From Castanea sativa (Eukaryota > Streptophyta > Magnoliopsida > Fagales > Fagaceae): a DNA stretch of 64,000 nt. Within the stretch, counting starts at the first letter, position 1. Each line of letters begins with the position of its first letter. A model generated the notes under the pieces. The model was not told the DNA's origin and searched no databases. It saw nothing but the letters and a program-made list of their open reading frames with translations. The stretch covers positions 8,400,001-8,464,000 of the forward strand of contig NC_134017.1 in NCBI RefSeq assembly GCF_040712315.1. Reading direction: 5' to 3'. The position numbers and the translations under genes were made by a program. This document shows positions 1 through 13,900 of the stretch, in pieces.

Positions 1-1530
1 AAGTAGTTTCACAAAAACCTTTGAAATACCCAACATAATCTCAAAATTCCCAAGTTTTCCAAAATAATTTCTTGTCAATAAGATTTTCAATCAATTTCCC
101 AAATATCACAAGTCAAAACAAAACATCTTTAGAATTTGCAAATAATGCAATAAATCCATAAAATTCATTCCCAAGAATTTTATAAAAGATGCTTATCTTT
201 TCCAAGCTAACAAATCATGTATTTCTCCATTCATGTTACCAAATATGAAGCACTTTTCATAAATAGTCATATATAATAGGGCCACAACACAATACTTTTT
301 AGAAAAATATAGTTCTACAAATATTTTTCCAAAATGTGTTTAATCCAAAAACAACGTTTATGCAACACGATTGTTTGAGAAAAATCCCATTAAAAGCTAT
401 TTACCTTGCAACACAAAAAAAAAAAAGCATAATTCTCCAAGCTCCAAAGGAGATTAGTTAGAACCTAAACAATATTAAGCAAACCTATCACAATAAGCAT
501 AAAGCTACAAATCAGGAATTGCCAAATAAGCACTTTGATTAGGCAAGCCTAGTATTTAACTTCATCAATAATGTGTATTCCACTTCCAAAGTTTCTCAAC
601 AAATTAATTCACAAGGCATGGGCTCCAATTTATAAAATTAACCCATTCAATATCATATTCCTAATACTAAAATCTTAATAATTTATGAGTGGCTTCTATA
701 AGATTTACACAACATCATCAAGAGACCCATGAAACCAAAATCACAATATTCTCCAAGACAAACCATTTAAATCTTTTACTAGCTCCAAATAAACTCAATA
801 AAAATTATATTCATCATCTATTTCACATCAAAAAGCCAAACCCCCAAATCACTACTTAGATAGCCACCATTGTAAAAACTATAAACTCACACATCAAATA
901 CTTTCACCAACATAAAACCCATACATATAAACACATGAATATTACTTCCAAAACTCATAAATTACATGGGTATCATCATCAAAGCTTAGATAAAGAAAGA
1001 CTCTAGCAAAATCATATAAATCCACCAAAAAGATTAGAAATTTTTATCTCAAATAAAAGATGTGAAAATACTTAAAGGTTCCTAAGAATTTTCTGGTGAT
1101 TTTGCTAGAAAAATGATGGTGAAGATGGTGTCGTAGAGTATGTACTGTGGGAGAGTACGAGGGAGTAATAGAGATGAATGTTTGAGAGAAAATGAAAAGC
1201 AACAGACAACAAAGTAAGGAGAAGGGAGCTAGCCGGCCAAAGAGGAAGGGAGAGATATTTTGTAAATATGTGGTGGGGAAAGTTGGGGCAAGTCGGGGTC
1301 ACGTGGGTCAAAAACAATCTAACCACCTTTTTTTTTTTATCAACTTCAACTGGCTGAAACTTACTCATTTCAAATCCAAATTTTAGCCTAATTTGTATCT
1401 TTTTTTTAATTAAAACTTCATGACACGTCATGCATTAATAGTTCTTATTTCTGAATATGTCAAATGGTAGATTCTGAGTTTCACTGTCAAGCCTTCTTAA
1501 GTTGACCTGCGAATCAAAATTAATAATGGT
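1..1530. other. AT-rich intergenic DNA, no gene recognised
   Basis: The stretch is A-rich on the plus strand with short poly-A runs and many stops in all frames. A purine-rich patch at about 1130-1330 opens short frames on both strands, but none resembles a known protein. It could be the untranslated part of an old LTR retrotransposon; nothing in the sequence proves this. Confidence 0.5.
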
Positions 1531-2153
1531 ATATAGAGGGCGTTTGGATTCAACTTATTCCTGCGTCTGTGCGTTTGCGTTTGTGATATGTAGGGACCCA
1601 CGTGTACAGTGACACAAAAACGCGCTAAGGGAAATGCAGGATGAAAAGAAAAGAGCTGAAAGCATTTCATTAAAATTTAAAACGCGTGGGGAGTACTGTT
1701 CATGGACACCTTCTAAAAACAAAGAGCTGAGACGCACCGTTTCACTAAAAGCTCCAACGCATGGGTGATGGGGTGTCCGTGTAGCTTCACTAAAAGCCAT
1801 CTATGATGACAACGGTGCGCACACCTGAAGCCATCTGATCGCACAAGCCCAGCTCCATCTCATCAAAACGATGCGCTCCTCCTCTGTTCAACGGATATTT
1901 TTTCTCTTCTTCAGCTTTCTTCTTTTCTCCCAACTACCGTGGTAGAATGTGTTCAAACCTCTTCAATGCTCCGTCTGAATCATCTTCAATGAACTCACCA
2001 ACCACAAAACTATCAAAACAGAGCACACATGGTAGAAGAAAGCCCATTACGCGAAACTCTCTGAAACGACCCCCTCTGCTCTTCCTTCGCGCGAGCAAAC
2101 CTTCTCTCCGCTTGGAACATCGTTGCTGCCATTGTGGGTCTCTGCATTCACGG

Positions 2154-2506
2154 GTAAGTTGCCTCTAATTTCTCATGCTCTCTCATCTGTTGGTGTGGTT
2201 ATAATGTGATCCATGAGGTTTCATCAATCTGTGGTTTTGTTTTTCTTTTTTTGTGTTCAACAGTTGTGTGTGGTGTTTCTGTTCAACGTTTGTGTATGGC
2301 TGTTTTGTGTTTTCCATGACACTATAATGTGGGTTTCTTGATCCTTCGTGTAATACCGCATGTAAATTATCTTCCTACCTCTGTTGTATATAAATGTATA
2401 TGTGAGTTCAGTTTGCATTTTTCATGTGGGCATGCCTAACTGATTATATGACATGCACATGAACTGTTTGTTGAAATGCCTCAATGAGTATAGAAGGAAG
2501 TTGTAG
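2154..2506 (+). other. Candidate 5'-UTR intron of the Harbinger ORF1 gene
   Basis: A good donor (CGG|GTAAGTT) at 2154 follows a GC-richer leader, and an acceptor (TTGTAG|CAAAA) at 2506 lies five bases before the ORF1 start codon. A leader intron here would place transcription start upstream of about 2100. The splice sites are seen directly; use of the intron is inferred. Confidence 0.45.
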
Positions 2507-2511
2507 CAAAA

Positions 2512-3580
2512 ATGGTTAGGGAGAAATCGAAGGACGGTGCTAGTAATGATCCGAGAGCTGACTGGAAAGACATTAAGGAACTACAAGCCTTTTGTGAGTT
2601 CTGTGCTGTTCAAGTCCTAGAAGGCCAGAGGAGAGGAGGATTTCTAACCAAAATTGGGGTTGATGCAGTGATTCAGCAGTTGGATAACCATTTTGGAAAA
2701 GTGGTGACTTTCCTGCAGATTAAAAACAAATGGGATCATTTGAAAAAAGGGTGGAGGCAGTATAACGAGTGTTTTGACAATGAGAGTGGGTTGGGTTATG
2801 ATGCTAGCACTGGGCTGCTTCAGGCCACTAATGAGTGGTGGACCCGAAAGATTACGGTTAGTTCACTTTACATGATTGTGACAAACTTTACTATCTACAA
2901 CTATATATTATTGTGTTCTAACTACTGGTTCTCCACATGTAGGCATGTCCCAGTGCAAAAACCTTCAAAAATAAACGTTTGCCGAATCGTGAGGCGCTGA
3001 ACATCATGTTTGGAGGCACAGTTGCAACGGGAAAAAATGCATTTTGCACAAGTAGTCAAATGCCAAAGGAAACTACCAAAGGTTCTGGGGACTCTGCTGA
3101 TAGCACACAATTTGTTGATCCCCAATGTGAACCTTTTCTGAATGTTGACGCAATGGAGGTTCAAGGTCCATCATTGTCGAGGGCAGGACCGACAATGACT
3201 AAGGGGAAAGGCTTGGCAACCAGTGTCCACCTTTTCAAGCCAATTTGCAAGAAATCAAAAAAAAAAAAAAAAAGCGTTCAGTTGCGCAAGAGATGTCTGA
3301 CTCTTTGAAGAGCATCTCAGAGGTTTTTCTTGAAAGTAGGAGTGTAGGTACCCGTACACCATTTGCTTCCACAGCAACTACTCAGGTTAAAACAATTCTG
3401 GACATGGTGTTGAGTCTTCCCGGGGTGCACTCGGGTCATTACCTTCATCTATTCAGCACCGTCTACTTCATGGAAAAAGAGAAGGGTAGGCACATGTTCG
3501 CAGCACTTTGTGATGACAAGGACGTCCAGCTGAAGTGGCTAGAAAATGAGTACCAAAGGCACCTTGAATTTCATTTTTAG
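2512..3580 (+). pseudogene. PIF/Harbinger ORF1, Myb/SANT-like DNA-binding protein
   Basis: Exon 1 (2512-2856, 115 codons) encodes a Myb/SANT-like (Myb_DNA-bind_3 type) trihelix region with spaced tryptophans (ADWKDIKEL, NKWDHLKKGWRQY, NEWWTRK). A short intron (2857-2942, GTTAGT...TGTAG) joins in phase to exon 2, which continues through a low-complexity middle to a conserved C-terminal block (LPGVHSGHYLHLFSTV, GRHMFAAL). In this family ORF1 is needed together with the transposase for binding transposon ends and for nuclear entry. An 18-base A run at 3257-3274 puts the two halves of exon 2 out of frame by one base. Either the gene is broken there or the homopolymer length is a sequencing error; the rest of the frame is clean. 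The start is chosen for its position directly after a leader-intron acceptor. Confidence 0.8.
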
Positions 3581-5457
3581 TGAAGGAAAGGGGATTGTCT
3601 CGATAGGATTGGTGTTGTAATCGGATTTTCAATGTTGTACTTGTTGCACTATGTGAATTTTCTTTTGTTTTTATTGGTAGAAACTAAAATGCTTACCAAG
3701 GGTGTGTATGCAAGACAATGGTTACCAATTAATTGTCATGAATATCTACGTATGCTTACCTGTTCCGTTTTCTTATGCTTACCTGTTCCTTTAATTTTTT
3801 ATTTTTTATTTTTCATATGTCCTAATATTAATAACCTCTTAGACATTTTTTTTTGGGCATAGTTAAGTCCTCAAAGCTTGATCCTTCCCACAGCTGCATG
3901 ACTAGTGACCACATGGAAGGTATGTAGTTTTATACTTGCATGGCATCCTTTATACTTGAGTTGATACATCAATACTGTTTTCCAATCATGAAGTAACTAC
4001 TCTACTTGAATTTTATTATTCTGATACATCAATACTGTCGAATCTGAATTTATTTTTCTGTTCTTTTTCCCACAAAATGTATAGTACATTCAAATGCTTT
4101 CATGAAAATCCTTTAAATTCATAGTCCAATGAAGTACACAACCTGTCTTTGCAGGAGGGAATTACTGTCTTGTATACAACAACTTGTCTATTGTTTCATT
4201 TGTGTTTGAATATCATGACCATTAAAGAATTCTACAAAAGTTTGAGTCATTTTCTCACGTAATAACATCCTCTGAATTTCATAAAATTTTCAGGTTTCAA
4301 GTAAAATTTTCATCTTTCTATTTCATCCAATGAAATGGGGCTGCACAGTCTCCCTGTGGTATACATGTTTCAGCCCTCTACATGTGTTGATCTGGCCTGG
4401 TCTTCAGTAATTTAGATTTTCCTTGGGTTGCTTTGATGAACATGCTATGTAGATTTCAAAATGAAGTCACTATTGCTCTGTTTCTATAGTGCTAAAAAAA
4501 TAATTTTGCATAGTTAAAAGAATTGAAATCATTTCATGGAAATTTGCTTATAGTGATATAGGTTGGGTATCAGCTCTCTTAGATGATCTTGTAGGTTGTG
4601 GATTGCTAGTACTGGTGGTGAACAAAATAAAAAGTTTAGATTGTGTTTATAAAGTACATATATTAGACTGGAATTTTTTTGCTACAATCTTAAATGTTCT
4701 GTGCTGTATATATGTTGGTCATGAATAATTAGTTTTCGTCACGTGAGATTCTTTTTGTAGCAATTTTTTAAAGACAAAGTTTTGGAGTTTGGAGCATTTG
4801 TCTATGGTTTGCATTATTTTGGTGATTATGTTGGTCATGAATATCTATTTTTGTCTTTAGTTTAACTCTTTTCTTTTCGTCCTTCACGCCTTCTCAGTTT
4901 CAAAGAGTATCCTGAAACAATAAATATAAAACTAGTATATTTTTATAGTTAAAAAATATTATTTTCTTTTTATACCTGAATAATGAGGTGGAGAGATTTG
5001 AACTAATATATATCAATATTAAGAGACACAAACTAATTAATTTAAAATTTTCTTTTTTAAGATATAAGAATTTGTATAACTCCACAAATAAATTATTTGT
5101 TAAAGACAATTTTACAACTCCAGATATCTTGCATATATAATAATATTTTCTGAAATTTATATAATTCCACAAATCCCACATTGAAGCCCAATGCCACTAG
5201 AAAAAAGAAAAGGGGTATTGAGTTTCTGAAAATGTTATACTAACAAATTTTTGGTAAAATATTTTTACAACTTTTAAACACAAATTTTTTTCGGTCAATA
5301 AATTTTTTTTTAACAGGTTTGACAAAATTTTTTATAATGAAACAATTACTTAAAAAATGTTTTTAAAATATATTTTACAATGAAACAAATAGAGCCACAG
5401 TGTTTTTTTACGACAACTGTCCGCATTTTTATGGATTAGATACACACCTAAAGTAAA

Positions 5458-5496
<39 letters not shown>

Positions 5497-6158
5497 ATTG
5501 TTTGAAATAAAAATAATGGGTATATCTTAGCATAAATTTTATCACAAATGTTGGGTACTATAAATTGTGACTTAAATAAGTAGTTTTTATCTGTATCGGT
5601 ATCCTTTAAAGGTGTATTCTTCTTGAATCTCTATCATAGTTTTAATTTTATACAAAACTTGAGTGTAAAATCTTTCAAGTATTGACTGGACTCCAGTCCT
5701 CAGATGACATGTTGAGCGGAAAATCTTCTTTGAAAAGAAATTAACCCAGCGCAATGCAATGCAATGCAATTCTCTACCAAAAAGAATCACTTTCAAGATC
5801 CTGACCTTGTTTTCGTAGATTTTCTTAGTTATCAATTACCTTGATTTTGTAAATTTTCTCAGTAATCAAACAATAGAGCAAAAAAAAAAAAAAACAAAAC
5901 AAAAAGATTAGTTTTCTCTATTATCTTAACAAGTTTTTAATAAAAATAACTTAGTAAAATCAAGACTGTGGATGCATGGTTGATGCATGTGATTAAAATA
6001 TATTAGTAAAACCAGTGCTTATATTATTTTATGATTATTATTTTTCTTGTTTTTGTAGCATTAAATATAGTTCATATCTCAAGGCTCTGAATTTTAAGAT
6101 CGATATCTTTTAGATCATTGTTCAATACCTATAAAGCAGTCTCAAGGTATACAAAAGG
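3581..6158. other. Spacer between Harbinger ORF1 and transposase
   Basis: The spacer is AT-rich and has no recognisable coding sequence. It contains a TA dinucleotide run at about 5461-5493, a poly-A tract near 5880 and a four-fold GCAAT repeat near 5750-5770. At 2.6 kb it is long for this family, so a smaller unidentified insertion within it is possible. Confidence 0.5.
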
Positions 6159-7790
6159 ATGGATTTGCTAAACGACTCATCTGATTCCCAACACCAGTGA
6201 GTTTCTATAGTTTCCCCTTTAGATGTGAATATACAACTTGTAGAAATCTTGGATGAAATCGTGAAAGCATATGATTTATTGGTACCACCATAGTTTGACC
6301 CTAGTAGTAATAAAGGTTCAATAACGTGAAACCTACTGTGAATTACCCAACATATTATAGTATCACATTAGTATTTTGTACATGCAATTAAAGATGGTAA
6401 AATATGCAGGGACAATGACTTCAACATAAGCGACAACATTGTACTCGCAGCATATCTAGCCGGGTGCGCATGTGCAGTTTACGTGGAGACCTATATGACC
6501 AAAGTACCATTGCATACGAATATATAAACAGGGTATGAATGGGTATTGTATACATTAACTGGAAATCCTGAGAAATGTCGAAGACATTTTAGAATGTCAA
6601 GCCATGTGTTTCGACAATTGTGTAATACATTGCGCCAGTATGGATATAACGGTACCAGAAGAGTTTGCTTGGAAGAGTTTGCTTGGAAGAGTCTCTAGCA
6701 ATGACATTGGTGGTACTTGGTCATGCTGAGGGTAACAGATTAGTGCAGGATAGATTTCAACACTCAGGTGAGACAGTGCATCGACATGTGGTTAAGGTAG
6801 TTACATTGTTAGCCACTGTTATGGCAGCGGACATTATCAAGCCTGCTGATCGTACATTTCGAGACGTGCCAGAGCATATTCAGCATTCAAGTCGATATTG
6901 GCCACATTTCAAGGTACTTTGTGAATTCGTATCTTGACTTTATTTTATTAAAATTATCTTTATGTTCATACCACGTATTTCATTTCACATGGATTAATTT
7001 TTGTGGCCATGGTTAGGGTTGCATTGGTGCTATTGATGGGGTCCACGTCCCCGTGGTCGTACCAGTTGATAAGCAACACCCGTACTATGGCAGGAAGGGG
7101 ATCACCACAACAAATTGCATGTGCGCATGTGACTTTGACATGAAGTTCACATTCGCATGTGTTGGATGGGAAGGGTCAGCGCATGACACGAGGATTTTTT
7201 TTAGCTGCCTCAACAATGAGAGTTACAACTTCCCAAAAGCTCCAGCTGGTTTGTAAATATGTAACTTAATTACATGTATTAAAGGATGTATTAATGTAGT
7301 GAAAATGCTAATGTATTAAATGTGTTCATTTGCAGGAAAGTATTATCTAGTTGACTCAGGGTACCCTATGAAGAAAGGGTTCCTTGCACCATATAAGGGG
7401 GAGAGGTACCATATCCCCGAATTTTAGCCTCATGAGGTGCTGCATCATCCAGAGGAGAGATTTAATTATCTCCATTCATCACTCCGTTCGGTCATAGAAC
7501 GAACTTTTGGAGTTTGGAAGAATAAGTGGAAAATTTTGAGAAGTATGCCACAATTTCATATACGCACTCAATCGTACATCATTGTTGCTACAATGGTTCT
7601 TCACAATTTCATTAGAGCACATGAGATAAACAATGACGTCGAACATTTCAGATCTACAGGGGGCACATTTGGACCTAGTGAGAGTGGCCATTACGATCCC
7701 GTGGCACATATGATCTCAATCTTGGACGAACCTGAGATGAAAGAGGTTCGTGACAGTATCACAGCATCGATATGTGCGGACCATAACTGA
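6159..7790 (+). pseudogene. PIF/Harbinger transposase (HARBI1-like DDE nuclease), inactivated
   Basis: Four exons can be read: 6159-6196, 6410-6913, 7017-7248 and 7336-7790, with GT-AG introns in consistent phases. The DDE_Tnp_4 domain is clear: first Asp in GAIDGVHV, second in SAHDTRIF, and the Glu in SVIERTFGVWKNKW, followed by the typical MVLHNFI block. The enzyme family cuts and pastes the transposon through its terminal repeats, favouring TTA/TAA targets. Three lesions are seen: a TAA stop at 6525-6527, a 14-bp tandem duplication at 6658-6685 that shifts the frame, and a TAG stop at 7425-7427. The catalytic triad itself is unchanged, so decay looks recent relative to the other transposons here. 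Confidence 0.88.
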
Positions 7791-8007
7791 TTATGGTGAC
7801 TATTATTTTTGTGACAATTAGTATTTTTGGTGTGGTTGAAAATACCATTAACATTATGAAATTTTTTTTGTGCAGACCATAAGTGAAGCCGCCCAAACTT
7901 CTTTTATGTAATACCATTTTTTTTTTGTATTGTTGGCAGGCAGAACTGAGCTAATCACACATGACAAACAAAGATGAAATTCTAAAGTCTAAACCAACAA
8001 AAACTAA

Positions 8008-8229
8008 GGGTCTGTTTGGGTAAGCTGTTTGAAAATGTGAGTTTTTAAAAATAGCGTTTTTAAAATGTGCGTTTGGAAAACACAATTCTGAAAATTACAA
8101 TAAAACGTTTGGTAAAACTTGTGTATAGTATTAGTTTAAAATTGTGTTTTGGTGCAAATTACCAAAAAGGACTAAAAGACTTAATTTTGATGTTGATGTT
8201 ATTCTATCATTTTTTAAGTAGCTCATGAA

Positions 8230-8271
<42 letters not shown>

Positions 8272-8958
8272 TACAATATTTACTAATCCCCACTAACCTT
8301 TCTTAAAAAAAAAGGTAAAATATTATTAAAAGCAAAAGCTAAATTAAAATAACCCCCAATTACTTTCCCTTGCCAATGCTAATGTCAACCTCAAATAAAC
8401 AAAGTGAAAAAGAGATAGCAGAGATAAGGGAGAGAGAGAGAAACAGAGATTTCATTCACATGGGCATGCAAACTTCTTGCAAACATGGATGGAGAGCAAG
8501 TGGTCCATGGACATGCAAGTTGTTCCTACAAGTAGTGCCTTCTTATTTCCATTTACGATAGTGATACAGCTGAGCTCGTTCTTGTTGTGACAACATTCTC
8601 CACCGCTACTGCAAATTCTGCCTGAGGCCTTGAACAGTGCTGTCGCTGGAAAGTTAGGGAGGTGAGTTTATTTGTTGGCTGATGATTTTGTCATTTAGCA
8701 AACATTTATCAAATGCTTGAGGGTGTTTTAGGTATTCAAACCTTAAAAAGTATTACGAATCTGCGTTTTAAGTGGCGTTTTTCAAAAAGTTCGTTGGTAC
8801 TTCAGTTTCAAAACGTGATATATGGCATTTGAAAGAACACAGTTTCTACTAAAATCACAGTACCAGACACACACATATTTGCGTTTTTGATATAAAAAAA
8901 ATAAAAATAAAAAAAAAAGCGCGTTAAGAGTTTTAGCACAGCCTATCCAAACGGGCTC
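8008..8958. mobile_element. Harbinger-type MITE flanked by TAA
   Basis: Termini GGGTCTGTTTGGGTAAGCTG (8008) and, on the other strand, GAGCCCGTTTGGATAGGCTG (ending 8958) form imperfect inverted repeats. Each is bordered by TAA (8005-8007 and 8959-8961), the 3-bp target choice of PIF/Harbinger elements. The inside contains an AAT microsatellite (about 8231-8270), a GA-rich tract (about 8425-8450) and no transposase. It sits just downstream of a transposase gene of the same superfamily, so the two could be related, or this could be the true right arm of that element. Confidence 0.65.
8230..8270. repeat. (AAT)n microsatellite
   Basis: About thirteen uninterrupted AAT/ATA trinucleotides lie within the MITE at 8008-8958. 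Confidence 0.9.
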
Positions 8959-9532
8959 TAAATAATAAAGAACAATAAAATGATACACAAATGAATAAAC
9001 TTTATTCAAATTACTTAATAAAATGGCCAATATAAGGCCATTCAACGAGTTTAAGATACCACGACCATCACCATACAATACTATTAAAGCAAGTTTAGAA
9101 CATATTAGGAGCCATGAAACAATGGCTAGTAAACTGATAACAGATAGACAACCGCAGTATAGGAGAGTATATACTATAGCAAAGCATAAAAACATTTGGT
9201 TCCAAAAGCCTCTTTCTTATTGCCAGTGATAACTATTCAACTACCACAATATGAAAGTTCGTCATATTGCAAGGAAACATGAATGTTTCTAACCTTTTAT
9301 CCAACAAAAAAGAAAAAGAAAACAAGGAAACATGAATGTTCTTCGAAACAGAAAAAGAGAGAGTTCTGTGAAGAGAAACTAAAAGGTCTTTTGGAGGGCC
9401 AAAGGCCCAAAGATATGGAAGTTTCACTGATGTCAAGTACCAAAAATTTTGTTCTCCCGGAGCTTAAGCCAAGCTCTGCACCATTTCCTTTAACTTTCAG
9501 AAAAAGTACCATCTTAAACGCAATTGCCTTTA
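8959..9532 (-). other. Putative 3' flank of the PABP-like locus
   Basis: This is AT-rich DNA downstream of the PABP-type stop codon at 9533 (minus strand). AATAAA-like motifs occur on the minus strand near 9000 (the plus strand reads TTTATTC), compatible with a 3' untranslated region. No other gene is visible. Confidence 0.35.
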
Positions 9533-11372
<1,840 letters not shown>

Positions 11373-12570
11373 TCAAGTCATTATTCAAATAAAATTATAG
11401 ATAATCATTGGTGCTTATCTTAAACTATTAGGAGTAGAGGAGCATCCAGCAATATTGCAGCATAGTATACAAGAACAATCTCTAGAAACAAGACTACTGG
11501 ACAAGTTAAACCAATCATGATAAGATTATTAATACTAGCAAAATATATCATTCCAGCAAAGAGAAGCAAAACATTGCAGAGAGAACAATAACATAGAAAA
11601 ATAAGAACATAACCGAATTTGTATTCTCACATTCCTTGATTTCAATTTTGATGGTCCTAATATACAACAATACAACATAATGTCCGGAAACCTAAAATGG
11701 TATAACAATTAAATCTCCATTTTGACCACCATCTCCACTACTCTTAAATTTTAAAAAGAACTTATGCTTCAAATTAAAATTCTAAAGCAACACAACATTT
11801 GAATTTTTTTTCTCCCCCCATGCTAGGAGTTCCACATTTTCTCGGGAATCAAAACAGAGAGCAGTGAAAGATTTTTCAGGAACTTGATTGCATGAAACCT
11901 TATTATTTTTAAAGTTCCTAACTTTTCCTGTCCTGTATTTTTTCTTGGAAACCAAACAGATAGCTAATGAATCTCAAAATTCACCATCAAAGTCCAAAGC
12001 AACACAACATTTGAATTATTATTATTATTTTGGTTTTGTTCTTTTCAATCCTTCTTATTTGGTTGAATTTTACTCAGCATTGTACATTTTCTCGGGAACC
12101 AAACATAGAGTAATTCACAAACACATAAAAATCACAATTACAATCTCCACTCTTAAAGTTCCAAAGCAACACAACAACTGAAACTTTTTTTATTTTCTCT
12201 TCTTTTCCTAAGGTTCCAAGGCAACACAACATTCAAAAAATGTTTTAGCTAGGGATTTGAAATATTTTCTCGCGAACCAAACAGAGATTGGTAAAAAGAA
12301 AAAAAAATTTGAACCTGGTTGCCACGGCCGGTGTACTTGAGCTGGCAAGAGTCGAAATTGGGACGGCGGCGGAAGAGGTTGTGTATTTGAAGCATAAGTT
12401 CTTTTTAAAATTTAAGAGTGGAACAACAATCCGGCCTAAGGAACAAAAATCCATTGGGCGTGACTAAAACCCTAGAAATGAAACAAAGAAATAGAAAGCT
12501 GAAAACAAATCAAAACAGCTTCGAAAGAAACAAACATAGAGATCTGGAGAAAAGGAAAGAGAAGACTGAC

Positions 12571-12592
12571 CTCCGGAGCTGCGGCGACCCAT
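12571..12592 (-). pseudogene. Candidate first exon, MGRRSSG, with donor site
   Basis: On the minus strand a CT-rich leader is followed by an ATG and seven codons (MGRRSSG), then a donor GTCAGT. Plant CHCH-domain (twin CX9C, CHCHD2/10-like) proteins start in a very similar way, so this could be a captured first exon; the resemblance is short and from general knowledge. A second coding-like patch at about 12320-12385 has no family I recognise. Together with the ubiquitin and PABP pieces downstream it suggests a mosaic transcript. Confidence 0.3.
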
Positions 12593-12687
12593 GGATTACG
12601 ATAAGACGGCGGAGTGATCGAAATAGATGAGAGCTTCTCACGAGTGCAGAGAGAGAGAGACAGATAGAGATGCTACGCTGTGGAGTT

Positions 12688-12808
12688 CTGAGAAGTGATA
12701 GAAGAAGGAAGGAAGAGAATGAAGTTTTGCTCGGAGGATTTCTGAGCTTGTGGATTTCTGAGAACGAGAGGCTACGGTGTGATCTGAGAAGTGATAGAAG
12801 AAGGAAGG
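12688..12808. repeat. 96-bp direct duplication
   Basis: The motif CTGAGAAGTGATAGAAGAAG occurs at 12688 and again at 12784, with similar preceding sequence (GCTACG(C/G)TGTG). This is a diverged two-copy tandem repeat upstream of the candidate first exon. Confidence 0.8.
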
Positions 12809-12819
12809 GGAAAAAAATG

Positions 12820-12965
12820 TTGTATTTATATGCTACAGTAATTTCAGTTGAGCTACAGTATTTGTATATCCTAAATTATCATCCACGTTTTTTCACTTAT
12901 TTGCTACAGTGTTTTCAATTTTCAGTTTTCAGTTTCAGCAAAATAAGTTCTATCCAAACGGACCC
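12820..12965. mobile_element. Right terminus of a TIR transposon
   Basis: The sequence ends in CTATCCAAACGGACCC, the usual outward-facing terminus of TIR transposons of the GGGTCCGTTTGG type, and has repeated GCTACAG motifs inside. A matching left end in the correct orientation could not be found with confidence. If it lies to the left of the PABP/ubiquitin pieces, the whole mosaic would be a gene-capturing transposon. Confidence 0.4.
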
Positions 12966-12969
12966 ATAT

Positions 12970-13306
12970 TGTTAAGTATTAGATAGGTTGTACATATCTT
13001 TGTTATTTGTATTTTGTACATATAGGAGTAAACTATAGTAGCTTAGTATAGTTGATGATATATTGCTATCGTTTAATATTGTACAGTTGATGAGTTAGCT
13101 AAGTTAGTTATAGATTTAATACACGTGTACAGCAGTTTGTATTGGGTGAATATTTCTGTTACTGTTTACACCTCTGTTCTCACTATATAAGAGAACAGAG
13201 TCTGATAATTTAATACAAGAAATTCATTTTACATGTTTACATTTCTCTCTCTCTGTGGTTCGTATTTCCTCCATTGATAGAACCTTCGAAGCTTGTATGT
13301 GATTCA
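12970..13306 (+). mobile_element. Solo or partial Ty1/copia-type LTR
   Basis: The segment starts TGTTAAGTATTAG and contains a promoter-like CACTATATAAGAGAACAG at about 13178-13195, followed by a CT-rich leader; this is the layout of small copia LTRs. It ends around GTGATTCA. No primer-binding site or coding region follows, and no clear target duplication is seen, so the boundaries are approximate. Confidence 0.5.
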
Positions 13307-13439
13307 ATATATATTAACTGTAGTTGTGATGACCATTTGTGATATCTGTTTGGAATCAATCAACTGATTCGCTAATTAGTTGGTTGGAGTCTAAATTGGA
13401 TTTTTTAAACTCCCTTCTGAGTGAGGTATTAGATGTTAA

Positions 13440-13900
13440 TTTATACACTGAGAAGCGGTGTAGTATCCACTAGTTGTTATAGATATGGGACCAAGGATTT
13501 GAAAAGTAAAGCAAGGAATGATAGAAAACGAAGAAGAAAACAGGGGAAATTTAGAGAATAAAAAGGATTCCAAAAGAAATGAGAAATTTTGTTATTGCAT
13601 CCAATGATCTGATACAATCCCCAAATATATATGCCCTAACTCCTTCCGTATAATGTGGAGTGGAATTACAAACTAATTTAACCCTTCTTAGATCATTGAC
13701 ACGTGTACAGACTCCACTCTTTCTTAGCTAACTTATGCTACCTGCAGTTTTGCCTATTATAACTATACTACAGGTCGTTTACCAGCTGCTTTATCACAAG
13801 CTTCAGTAGCTCTGTCATCAGCCTTACGGTCTTGTGCTTGACCCTTTACCTCAGCTTGTGTAAGTGCCTTTATAGGATTAAGTTCATTATATTAACTTAG
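13440..13900 (-). mobile_element. Second LTR-like remnant in opposite orientation
   Basis: Read on the minus strand this segment resembles the 12970 LTR in its order of motifs (TTAGCTAAG..., ACACGTGT, a long AT-rich stretch, a CT-rich leader). It is preceded by a short open frame ending in a stop just before TGTAGTATAG. It is likely a related LTR retrotransposon end; coding capacity is lost. Confidence 0.35.

Larger units (their letters stand above)
1536..7900 (+). mobile_element. PIF/Harbinger DNA transposon with ORF1 and transposase genes
   Basis: The two genes diagnostic of plant PIF/Harbinger elements lie in the same direction: a Myb/SANT-like ORF1 (2512-3580) and a DDE_Tnp_4 transposase (6159-7790). 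A candidate left terminus GAGGGCGTTTGGATTC starts at 1536. A similar inverted terminus (GAGCCCGTTTGGATAG read on the minus strand) ends at 8958, but that end pairs better with 8008 as a separate MITE, so the right boundary of this element is unresolved. No TTA/TAA duplication is seen at 1536. Both genes carry frame-breaking lesions, so this copy should be unable to mobilise itself, but introns and catalytic residues are still readable, which suggests moderate age. Confidence 0.8.

Noticed and set aside
1105..1431. Minus-strand 108-codon open frame
   Set aside because: Low-complexity Leu/Ser-rich translation from a purine-rich tract; no start context, no family, no splice pattern.
7479..7709. 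Minus-strand frame opposite the Harbinger transposase
   Set aside because: Antisense shadow of the DDE coding sequence.
1536..8958. A single Harbinger element with ends at 1536 and 8958
   Set aside because: The ends are similar but the left flank (ATA) does not match the right flank (TAA), whereas 8008 and 8958 share TAA. Kept as an alternative only.
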